Assembly (NCBI RefSeq): GCF_947495825.1
Contig: NZ_CANMAH010000006.1
Location: forward strand, 62,001-126,000
Source of the DNA: an uncultured Psychrobacter sp.
Lineage (GTDB): Bacteria > Pseudomonadota > Gammaproteobacteria > Pseudomonadales > Moraxellaceae
Length of the DNA: 64,000 nucleotides
Direction: 5' to 3'
Of this stretch, positions 1 to 6,573 are shown piece after piece. A program made the translations under genes and the position numbers. How positions within the stretch are numbered: position 1 is the stretch's first letter; every line of letters starts with the position of its first letter. The notes beneath the pieces were generated by a model, which saw only the letters and a list, made by a program, of their open reading frames with translations, did no database searches and had not been told where the DNA came from.

Positions 1-37
1 TGCCAAATTACTTAATGATGGTGACGTCGAAGAATAA
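1..37 (+). CDS. aceE: Pyruvate dehydrogenase E1 component, C-terminal end (partial)
   Basis: Only the last eleven codons and the TAA stop are inside the window; the frame reads AKLLNDGDVEE and stop. The identity is inferred from position. The fragment lies 51 bases upstream of aceF on the same strand, and aceE directly precedes aceF in gammaproteobacterial pyruvate dehydrogenase operons. The peptide itself is too short to identify the protein. Confidence 0.6.
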   Translation, partial: AKLLNDGDVEE

Positions 38-88
38 TAGCTAAATAATAACTATAAGACGTTGTAATCATAAGACCAGGAGAAAAAA

Positions 89-1852
89 ATGGATATTAAA
101 GCCCCCGATTTAGGTGTCGATAGCGCCGAAGTCAGTGAAATTATGGTAGAAGTCGGTGATGTTATCGCTAAAGACGATAATATTATCTTAATAGAATCTG
201 ATAAAGCCTCAGTCGAAGTGCCCAGTTCTGCTGCTGGTAAGGTCACTAAGGTGAATGTTGCTGTCGGTGATCAAGTCAGTGAAGGCATGGTACTTATCGA
301 ACTCGATAGCGATGCTGATACTGACAGTCAAGATGATAGTCAAGGCGTGGATAAAGACAGCGAACAAGCGCCTGCAACTGAAAAGCAAGATGAGCAACAA
401 GCTACTAAGAAAGAAGAGCAAAAAGACTCATCTAAATCTACTGATTCTGACTCATCTAAATCTACTGAGAAGACAGGAAAAGCAACGACTCATGCTTTGC
501 CAGATATGGGTGTTGATGAGGCGCAAGTAGCCGAGATTATGGTCAGTGTTGGTGATGTGGTCAGTGCCGATCAATCAATTTTGCTAATTGAATCTGATAA
601 AGCTTCGGTTGAAGTACCAGCGCCAGAAAACGGCAAAGTTGAGAAAATACTTGTCGAAGCGGGTGATATGGTCGCCAATGGTCAAGACTTCATTGTCATC
701 GTTGGCACTGGTGGCAGTGGCAGTGATGATACTAGCGATGAAGAACAAGCGACTGAAGCGCAAACGCAGCCCAGCTCAGATAATAAAGATGCTAGTTCTG
801 ACGCTTCTAGCAAGAGTGCTGCATCATCTGCCAAGCAAACGACTGGTGAGCCCAAGCAAGCTGAGGTAAAGTCGACTTCTGCGAACGCACAAGGTGGTAA
901 GCTTACAGAGTCTCAGGTTAATGAGAAGTTAACCGATGTCTATGCAGGTCCTGCAGTACGTAAGCTCGCCCGTCAGTTAGGCGTAGACATTACTCAAGTA
1001 AATGGATCAGCTCTAAATGACCGTATCTTAAAAGAAGACTTGTTTGCGCACGTCAAAGAAAGTTTGAGTACCCAAAAAACTGCACCTGCTAGCGGCAATG
1101 TAGTGAGTTCGAGTCTACCAAACTTACCAGACATGAGTAATACCGAGATTTGGGGCGAGACTGAAGTACAAGATCTTAGCCGTCTACAAAAAGTCTCAAT
1201 TCCGCAGCTCAACTACAATACTTATCTACCTCAAGTGACCCAGTTTGATGTATCAGATATTACGGAAACTGAAAAGCTACGTGGCGAGCTAAAAGGCGGT
1301 ATGAAAAAAGAAGGCATTGGTCTGACTATCTTAGCCTTTATCGTTAAAGCAACTGCTTACGCGCTTACTCAGCATCCACGCTTTAACAGCCACTTAAGTG
1401 ATGATAATACGCAAATTATCTTGCGTAAAACTGTCAATATGGGTATTGCAGTAGCGACTGATGATGGTTTGATAGTCCCAGTGATTAAAAATGCGCAAGA
1501 CAAAGGTATCAAGCAGATTGCGATTGAGATTGGTGAGCTGGCTGCGAAAGCGCGTGACAAAAAGCTCAGTACCAAAGATCTGCAAGGTGCTAGCTTTACG
1601 ATTTCAAGTCAAGGTGTTTTGGGTGGTACGTCGTTTACGCCACTAGTCAACTGGCCACAAGTAGGTATATTAGGCGCCTCTGAAGCAACGATGCAGCCAC
1701 GCTGGAATGCCGATAAGCAGACCTTCGAGCCACGTCTGATGCTACCATTATCATTATCTTATGATCACCGTGTCATTAATGGTGCTGATGCTGCCGTATT
1801 TACGCGCTATGTCGCAAGTTTACTGGCTGATCCACGTCGTATCCTATTGTAA
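89..1852 (+). CDS. aceF: Pyruvate dehydrogenase E2, dihydrolipoyl acetyltransferase
   Basis: This is the core of the pyruvate dehydrogenase complex, moving the acetyl group from E1 to CoA through lipoyl-lysine arms. There are two lipoyl domains, each with the motif ESDKASVEVP; the lipoylated lysines are about residues 39 and 171. Ser/Asp/Lys/Gln-rich linkers follow each one. A peripheral-subunit-binding domain begins near residue 284 (AGPAVRKLARQLGVD). The C-terminal catalytic domain ends with DHRVINGADAA, with the active His near 560. The usual HxxxDG Asp is Asn here, a variant I recall from Azotobacter-type E2. E. coli has three lipoyl domains, so two is shorter but common. The start has AGGAG about 8 bases upstream. 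lipB, which makes lipoyl groups, is encoded elsewhere in this window. Confidence 0.96.
   Translation: MDIKAPDLGVDSAEVSEIMVEVGDVIAKDDNIILIESDKASVEVPSSAAGKVTKVNVAVGDQVSEGMVLIELDSDADTDSQDDSQGVDKDSEQAPATEKQDEQQATKKEEQKDSSKSTDSDSSKSTEKTGKATTHALPDMGVDEAQVAEIMVSVGDVVSADQSILLIESDKASVEVPAPENGKVEKILVEAGDMVANGQDFIVIVGTGGSGSDDTSDEEQATEAQTQPSSDNKDASSDASSKSAASSAKQTTGEPKQAEVKSTSANAQGGKLTESQVNEKLTDVYAGPAVRKLARQLGVDITQVNGSALNDRILKEDLFAHVKESLSTQKTAPASGNVVSSSLPNLPDMSNTEIWGETEVQDLSRLQKVSIPQLNYNTYLPQVTQFDVSDITETEKLRGELKGGMKKEGIGLTILAFIVKATAYALTQHPRFNSHLSDDNTQIILRKTVNMGIAVATDDGLIVPVIKNAQDKGIKQIAIEIGELAAKARDKKLSTKDLQGASFTISSQGVLGGTSFTPLVNWPQVGILGASEATMQPRWNADKQTFEPRLMLPLSLSYDHRVINGADAAVFTRYVASLLADPRRILL
425..468 (+). 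repeat. In-frame tandem repeat in the aceF linker
   Basis: A 20-base unit (GACTCATCTAAATCTACTGA) occurs at 425-444 and again, identical, at 449-468, a 24-base period. It encodes two copies of DSSKST in the linker between the two lipoyl domains. The perfect DNA identity points to a recent in-frame duplication or slippage in a flexible linker, where length change would be tolerated. Confidence 0.8.
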
Positions 1853-1883
1853 AGCTAGCAGATAATTCATGTAATACTTAAAC

Positions 1884-1912
1884 AAAAAGACTGTCTTTGG
1901 ATGGTCTTTTTT
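1884..1912 (+). terminator. Candidate terminator after aceF
   Basis: AAAAAGAC at 1884-1891 can pair with GTCTTTTT at 1904-1911, followed by T residues. It lies about 30 bases after the aceF stop. The stem is AT-rich, so it is a weaker candidate than the hairpin at 1982-2005. Confidence 0.5.
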
Positions 1913-1981
1913 ATACTTGTATGTATTTTATAATCTGTCTTTTATAGCCTATGCTAGTTTTTATTAAATAAGACAAACAAA

Positions 1982-2005
1982 AAAGCCAGCATAAAAGCTG
2001 GCTTT
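1982..2005 (-). terminator. Rho-independent terminator of ompW
   Basis: AAAGCCAGC (1982-1990) and GCTGGCTTT (1997-2005) form a 9 bp stem with a 6-base loop. Read on the minus strand it is followed by a T-run (GGCTTTTTTG), so it suits the minus-strand ompW gene. Its arms recur almost unchanged downstream of ilvD at 29543-29564. Confidence 0.8.
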
Positions 2006-2042
2006 CTTATCTAAGGTATTTGGCTTATAGTAGTTGTCTATA

Positions 2043-2675
2043 TTAGAACTGTTTTACAAAAGCAACGCCGTACACCCAAGGGCTGATGTCTACTTCACCA
2101 ATATCAGTGCCATTTAAGCTAGCATCGGTTTTGATGTCCATATAACGCGCATCAATACGGAAAGACTCAGTTGGAGCAAAAGGAATATCTAAGCCAATGT
2201 GACCTGCAACGCCAACACTATCATCTAGCTCTAGATCATTGCCATTATTAAGATAAATTCTTTCTTTAAAGAAAGTTGTATAATTGACCCCAACACCAAC
2301 GAACGGTTTTACATTCATAGGCATGTTATAGCCGTCAAAATGATATTGTACAGATAGAGTAGGTGGTAGATGCTGGGTTTTACCTTCAATTTCACTACCA
2401 TTAGCATCAGTTAGAGTAATGTCATGATGAAACGGAACAGCAGCTAGTAATTCGACACCGATATTGTTCGCAACAAAGTACTCGCCGCTTACAGTTGGAC
2501 GAATGTCGCTGTCTACATCTACAGAGTAAGCGCCATCTAATACTGTGCCATTGTCGCTTTTTGGGTCAACATAGTGTGCACCGGCAGCAACGGTCCAAGT
2601 ACCTGCAGGAACTGCAAAAGCAGTAGTCATAGTTAACGCAGCAGCAGTCGCCAAAACTAGGGATTGTAGTTTCAT
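2043..2675 (-). CDS. ompW: OmpW-family outer membrane protein
   Basis: This is a small eight-stranded beta-barrel porin of the outer membrane; family members pass small hydrophobic compounds and respond to osmotic and envelope stress. The 210 residues match the family. The N-terminus is a Sec signal peptide of about 21 residues (MKLQSLVLATAAALTMTTAFA). The mature part has alternating aromatic and polar strands, the family feature PFVGVGVNYT, and a terminal phenylalanine (KQF), typical of BAM-inserted barrels. AAGGA lies 8 bases upstream of the ATG. The gene converges on aceF, with its own terminator, and appears monocistronic. Confidence 0.92.
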   Translation of the reverse strand: MKLQSLVLATAAALTMTTAFAVPAGTWTVAAGAHYVDPKSDNGTVLDGAYSVDVDSDIRPTVSGEYFVANNIGVELLAAVPFHHDITLTDANGSEIEGKTQHLPPTLSVQYHFDGYNMPMNVKPFVGVGVNYTTFFKERIYLNNGNDLELDDSVGVAGHIGLDIPFAPTESFRIDARYMDIKTDASLNGTDIGEVDISPWVYGVAFVKQF

Positions 2676-3145
2676 CGGGTGGTTCCTTGAAATAATAGAT
2701 AATAAAAGGTAAGTATTTAATGAGGATTACATTAATTACTTATAAAGAATAATCACATTTATTTCATAAAATGTAACTAATCTGTTTCATTATAATACAT
2801 TTTCATTACTACAAATAGGGTTATAAAGCGCAATAAGCAAAATACCTGATGTGTGGTAGCAAATTTGTCTTTAGTAGTGCCTAACGTCTCTTATTTCGCC
2901 AATATTATCTAAATTTTATTCACAGAGCTAAGAGTTAAGGTTGGAACAACTACCTATTATTATGCAAATTGTCTATTGTATGAATTATCTGTGGTAACAG
3001 ATATAAGAGTGTTATAGGCTATACGTGTTGATTTTAGTGAATATTTTCTATGTTTATTCAATGTAAGTAGGGACATTTTGTAAAGTAATAAAAACTATTA
3101 AATTATTTTTGCAAAACACTGTGTGAAAGGGATGATAATATATTT
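2676..3145. other. 470-base intergenic region between ompW and the Cys4 microprotein gene
   Basis: This AT-rich region must hold the ompW promoter (minus strand) and the promoter of the channel transcription unit (plus strand). On the minus strand a TATAAT-like box is present near 2790-2796 without a convincing -35. A short inverted repeat, TATCTG-(6)-CAGATA, lies at 2986-3003. I see no coding sequence, RNA gene or mobile element. Confidence 0.6.
3109..3139 (+). promoter_or_regulatory. Possible sigma-70 promoter upstream of the Cys4 protein/channel pair
   Basis: TTGCAA at 3109-3114 and GATAAT at 3134-3139 are separated by 19 bases, slightly long. A start from here would fall close to position 3146, at or just before the ATG of the small ORF. 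That would make the small ORF nearly leaderless, or leave the channel as the main product. Based only on visual similarity to the consensus. Confidence 0.3.
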
Positions 3146-3373
3146 ATGACTGGCTATTGTAGTAACTCTCCTATGCGTTGTACGAACGCATATTCGTTGA
3201 TTATACTGAATCAAGCTGATAATAGTTGTTCTGAATGCGGGTTATCACTGGTACCTGCGGCAAGCTCAAGTAGTAGCTCTCGTATGGAGCTACAGTTTTT
3301 GCATATAAGCTTAGCTATTACCATTTTATTACTGCTGGCTTTGATATATATATCGTACGTAAATTTTGTATAA
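3146..3373 (+). CDS. Small Cys4 (zinc-ribbon-like) single-pass membrane protein, unknown function
   Basis: A 75-residue protein I cannot place in a named family. It has four cysteines at residues 5, 12, 28 and 31 (C-x6-C-x15-CxxC, ending CSECGLSLVP), resembling a zinc ribbon. A Ser-rich linker (about 39-46) and one hydrophobic helix (about 50-72, rich in Leu/Ile) follow, and the protein ends right after the helix. AAAGGGA lies about 14 bases upstream, a weak ribosome site. The channel gene starts 41 bases downstream on the same strand, so the two are probably cotranscribed. It could be a real accessory protein or the remnant of a longer zinc-ribbon membrane protein. The ordered domain layout argues against a chance ORF. 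Confidence 0.55.
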   Translation: MTGYCSNSPMRCTNAYSLIILNQADNSCSECGLSLVPAASSSSSSRMELQFLHISLAITILLLLALIYISYVNFV

Positions 3374-3414
3374 TTCATTCATTTAATTACGGTACTCTAC
3401 CGCATAGGGACGGC

Positions 3415-4395
3415 ATGCTATTCCAATCTATACGGCGCCTGCGTCACTTTGTATATGATGTCTTGCAAAACGAGGATCACGACACCTTATTTAGTCGTTA
3501 TGTCGATTATTTTTTGATTTTTTTAATCATGACCAACGTCGCAGCAGTGATTGCTGAGTCTGTTGATCAATGGTATTACCCATATCAAGAATATTTTACC
3601 TTGTTTGAAAATTTCTCAATTGTGGTGTTCTCTATTGAATATTTGCTGCGTTTTTGGAGTGTGGCTGAAGCTAAGCCAGATAATACTACTTGGCGTCAGC
3701 GTTGGGAGTGGATAAAAAGCCCAACAGCTTTGATTGATTTGATAGCGATCGTTCCTGCGTTTTTAAACTTCTTTGTCAGCTTTGATCTGCGCTTTCTTAG
3801 AATCCTACGTTTATTTAGAATCTTAAAGCTCACACGTTATTTTGCCTCGATGCGCATCTTGCTTGTGGTTATTAGTAAAGAAAAGGGCTCATTTCAAGCG
3901 GTCATTTTTATTTTAATAATCATGATTGTAACGGCCTCTAGCGGTATTTATTTGGTAGAAAACCACGCGCAACCAGAAGAGTTTGAATCGATACCCAAAG
4001 CAATGTGGTGGGCTGTGGTGACACTCACAACTGTCGGTTACGGTGATGTGACGCCAATTACCAATGCAGGTAAGATATTAGGGGCGATCATTACTATATT
4101 AGGTGTGGGTCTGGCGGCACTGCCAGCAGGTATTTTGGCGACAGGTCTGGCTAATGAGCTTGCACAGCGCCGAGACGAACTTGAGCAACACTTTCGTGAG
4201 CAGCTGGTGGACGGTGATTTTGACTTAGTGCAAAATCAAGTGATGATTGATAAGATACGCCGTGAGCTTGGGTTAGACAAAGAGCAAGCACAAGATATCG
4301 TGTTACAAGTATTACGTGAGCAAGAGCTTGAGCGCCGCGAACAAGAAGTACGTAAAAAGAATTTTTGTCCTAATTGCGGAGAGCCTTTGGACTAG
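3415..4395 (+). CDS. Voltage-gated potassium-type ion channel
   Basis: A 326-residue inner-membrane channel of the Kv/Kch superfamily. Six transmembrane segments run from about residues 30 to 245. S4 carries repeated arginines (LRFLRILRLFRILKL, near residue 125), the voltage sensor. The pore loop has the K+ selectivity filter TTVGYGD near residue 205. A cytoplasmic helix rich in Glu/Arg/Gln, probably a coiled coil, follows the pore. The protein ends FCPNCGEPLD, a CxxC half zinc-ribbon. AGGGA precedes the ATG. It sits just after the small Cys4 membrane protein. The family is clear; K+ selectivity follows from the filter, but physiological role and gating are unknown. Confidence 0.88.
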   Translation: MLFQSIRRLRHFVYDVLQNEDHDTLFSRYVDYFLIFLIMTNVAAVIAESVDQWYYPYQEYFTLFENFSIVVFSIEYLLRFWSVAEAKPDNTTWRQRWEWIKSPTALIDLIAIVPAFLNFFVSFDLRFLRILRLFRILKLTRYFASMRILLVVISKEKGSFQAVIFILIIMIVTASSGIYLVENHAQPEEFESIPKAMWWAVVTLTTVGYGDVTPITNAGKILGAIITILGVGLAALPAGILATGLANELAQRRDELEQHFREQLVDGDFDLVQNQVMIDKIRRELGLDKEQAQDIVLQVLREQELERREQEVRKKNFCPNCGEPLD

Positions 4396-4410
4396 CGTCA
4401 GGCTTTATAA

Positions 4411-4448
4411 AAAAGGGCGATAAACTAGTGAATAGTTTATCGCCTTTT
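4411..4448. terminator. Bidirectional terminator between the channel gene and terD-like gene
   Basis: AAAAGGGCGATAAACTA and TAGTTTATCGCCTTTT form a long near-perfect stem with a tiny loop. There are T-runs on both strands (CGCCTTTTTT on plus, CGCCCTTTTTT on minus). It lies between two convergent genes, so it can serve both. Confidence 0.88.
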
Positions 4449-4513
4449 TTAATTTAAAATACTGTCATTGACTTGAATCTAACATAGCGTTTGTCTTAAC
4501 ATCATTGGGCGCT

Positions 4514-5170
4514 TCAATTGGTAGCATGCGATGCTGGGATAGGCAAAGCACGCGCCAGTTCATGGGCGACTTGTTGCGCTGCTTTTTGCAAGTCAGTTTC
4601 AGAGAGTGGTAGGTTTTGCAAGGTTAAATACCAATCGTCGGTTTCACGGCGTAAACCTGCGACCCAAACTGCACTGCAATCACGCGGCAGTTGTTTTAGG
4701 TTGACTTCAAACGCATAGTTACCTTCATCATCACTCAAATGGATTTCACCAGCCTTTAACTTGCCGAAAGGCTCTCCATGGTATGAGCTTGCAAGCAGAC
4801 CTATATGACTGATGTGAGCTGGTATCTTATCTAGATACAGACGAATCTGTTCTTGATCCATCGGCGCATTATACAACGCTTGCTCGCCACGATCTTTGCC
4901 ATTAAGACTATCGCCTTGATGACGGATAGACTCGGCTTTATCGCGCAGTTGCTTAAACCAGACTATATCACTGATCGTACAATTGTCATCGTATAGTACG
5001 CAAGCAATATCGATATCTATTGCGCTTTGACCCTTTTTAAAGCGCTTCATCATACCTTTGGTTTCGGTTTTGGTAAACTCGTAATTCAGCGAAAAAAACA
5101 ACATATCGGCAGTCAAGCCTAACGTGCTTAAACTCTCTGAAAGTAGCGGTGCTGAGGCGGTAGATGACAT
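4514..5170 (-). CDS. TerD-family protein
   Basis: A 218-residue protein with the TerD fold. Matching features are the acidic strand IDIDIACVLYDD, then WFKQLRD, HQGDSLNG, the acidic/Gln helix before IRLYLDKIP, SHIGLLASSYHGEPFGKL, and the closing WYLTLQNLPL. TerD proteins bind Ca2+ through Asp-rich loops and are linked to tellurite and other envelope or metal stress. The canonical DGGADFDLDAS loop is replaced by a shorter AIDIDIACVL, so Ca2+ binding is uncertain. AAGGA lies 6 bases before the ATG. It follows a WYL regulator by 38 bases on the same strand, so the two form an operon. No other ter gene is nearby, so a tellurite role is not supported here. Confidence 0.8.
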   Translation of the reverse strand: MSSTASAPLLSESLSTLGLTADMLFFSLNYEFTKTETKGMMKRFKKGQSAIDIDIACVLYDDNCTISDIVWFKQLRDKAESIRHQGDSLNGKDRGEQALYNAPMDQEQIRLYLDKIPAHISHIGLLASSYHGEPFGKLKAGEIHLSDDEGNYAFEVNLKQLPRDCSAVWVAGLRRETDDWYLTLQNLPLSETDLQKAAQQVAHELARALPIPASHATN

Positions 5171-5208
5171 GGTATTCCTTGTTTATACTTAAATTTTTAT
5201 TGGTTGAT

Positions 5209-6345
5209 TTATTGCTCGTTATCTGTTGTTTTATCCAACACTACTTGATAAAGAAGCGGCGGTTTGGCGTCTAATAAGCCTTTTCCAAAACCGCGCAGCC
5301 ACCAAACCAGTTGTGAGGTCAGATTGACAGTCGCATGAATCGTCAAGGTATCGTCGTCATTGAATACCACGACTTGATCATCACTAAGCTTACTTTCGGT
5401 CAGGCTTTTGCCAGCTCTTTTGGTAAAGCGCAGTTCGATAGGGGTATTCTTACCCCGCTCAGGTAGCTGACTCAATAAAGGATGGGTAAAGCCCATGCTA
5501 CCAGCGTCCAAATAGCTGTCTAAGTGAAAGTTGTCTGGTGTCACCGCTGTGCTATCTAGTATCTCAACACTAGCGAATCGATGCAGCGCAAAGGTGCGGA
5601 TAATGGCTTCTGGATCATCGGTTCGAGTGGCAAGCAAATAGATAATCACGCCACGTTGAATGATGGCAATAGGATTTAAGACATACTCACTGGCCTCTGA
5701 TTTATTACTGCGTGTATAACAGGCTTTGATCTGTAATTGATAAAACAGAGCATGGTAAATGTTATCTTTACTGTCCAAGTCAATATGCGGGGCAATCAAT
5801 GGCTGAGTTGCTGTCTCAATACGTACGCGATCTATCCATGAGTGCGTGACTTTGCTGTTTTTAAGCTGTCGCCGCGCCAAATCAAACCATGGGAATAGCT
5901 CATCTAAAACAGCAGGCGGAAGTAGCTGAGTAAGATTGGCTTCCACCATATTAAAGGCAACCGCTTGCGATAAATTCATATGTGGCAAGCTTTGCAATGG
6001 GGCGTCGTCTTTCCAGCGCCAGCCTTGTGGGTTGGCGTTATTTTTTTCAATTGGGAAACGTTTGGCCAAAGCGTTCAAATCTCTTTGTACCGTACGTAAG
6101 CTAATATCAAACCCAGCGAGCTTGAGCTGCTCATAAATATGAGTCGTGCCTACCCAGCGGTTGCGCTGGAGCTGGGATAACACTTGCCATTGCCGCGCAG
6201 TAGTTGCTGCTCCATGACGGCTAGCCGCTGTATCGTTCGCTAGATTCTCGGAGCTCTCAGTAGCTGATAAAACAGGCTGTTCTGTCTGCTCATCAGGAGC
6301 GTTAGAGGTAGAGATGTCTGTTGCGTTATCGGTTTGCGCAGTCAT
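5209..6345 (-). CDS. WYL-domain transcriptional regulator
   Basis: A 378-residue regulator. A low-complexity leader of about 45 residues (Thr/Asp/Glu/Ala-rich) precedes a DeoR-like winged helix-turn-helix (about 48-105, with FDISLRTVQRDLNAL as recognition region). A WYL domain (about 185-275, with GVIIYLLATR and TFALHRFASVEIL) and a WCX-like C-terminus (LVWWLRGFGKGLLDA) follow. WYL proteins sense ligands, often nucleotide-like, and control stress or defence genes. It is transcribed first, with the TerD-family gene 38 bases behind, so that gene is its likely partner and target. No phage-defence genes adjoin it. The family call is firm; ligand and targets are unknown. Confidence 0.88.
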   Translation of the reverse strand: MTAQTDNATDISTSNAPDEQTEQPVLSATESSENLANDTAASRHGAATTARQWQVLSQLQRNRWVGTTHIYEQLKLAGFDISLRTVQRDLNALAKRFPIEKNNANPQGWRWKDDAPLQSLPHMNLSQAVAFNMVEANLTQLLPPAVLDELFPWFDLARRQLKNSKVTHSWIDRVRIETATQPLIAPHIDLDSKDNIYHALFYQLQIKACYTRSNKSEASEYVLNPIAIIQRGVIIYLLATRTDDPEAIIRTFALHRFASVEILDSTAVTPDNFHLDSYLDAGSMGFTHPLLSQLPERGKNTPIELRFTKRAGKSLTESKLSDDQVVVFNDDDTLTIHATVNLTSQLVWWLRGFGKGLLDAKPPLLYQVVLDKTTDNEQ

Positions 6346-6573
6346 TGAGAGATAACCTATATAAAGTCTGTCATAAACAGTAACATGTTAAAACATAGCT
6401 TGCTTGGCATAAAAGACGTTTATCATCGCAGAAAATAGCTTAAGCGTCTAGGAGGTTTGAGTTTGGCTTTTAAATATTGTTATTTGATAATTTTTCTAGA
6501 CATTCTAACAAAATAATTTTAGTAAAAAGCATGAGCGCAAGCGATGATCATAAAGGACAGTGCTACCTTTTCA

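Noticed and set aside
255..530. 91-residue ORF in another frame of aceF
   Set aside because: Lys/Leu-rich shadow of the repetitive linker; AceF is certain in the main frame.
4514..5170. A tellurite resistance operon
   Set aside because: Only one TerD-fold gene is present, with an altered Ca2+ loop. No terB, terC, terE or terZ is in the window.
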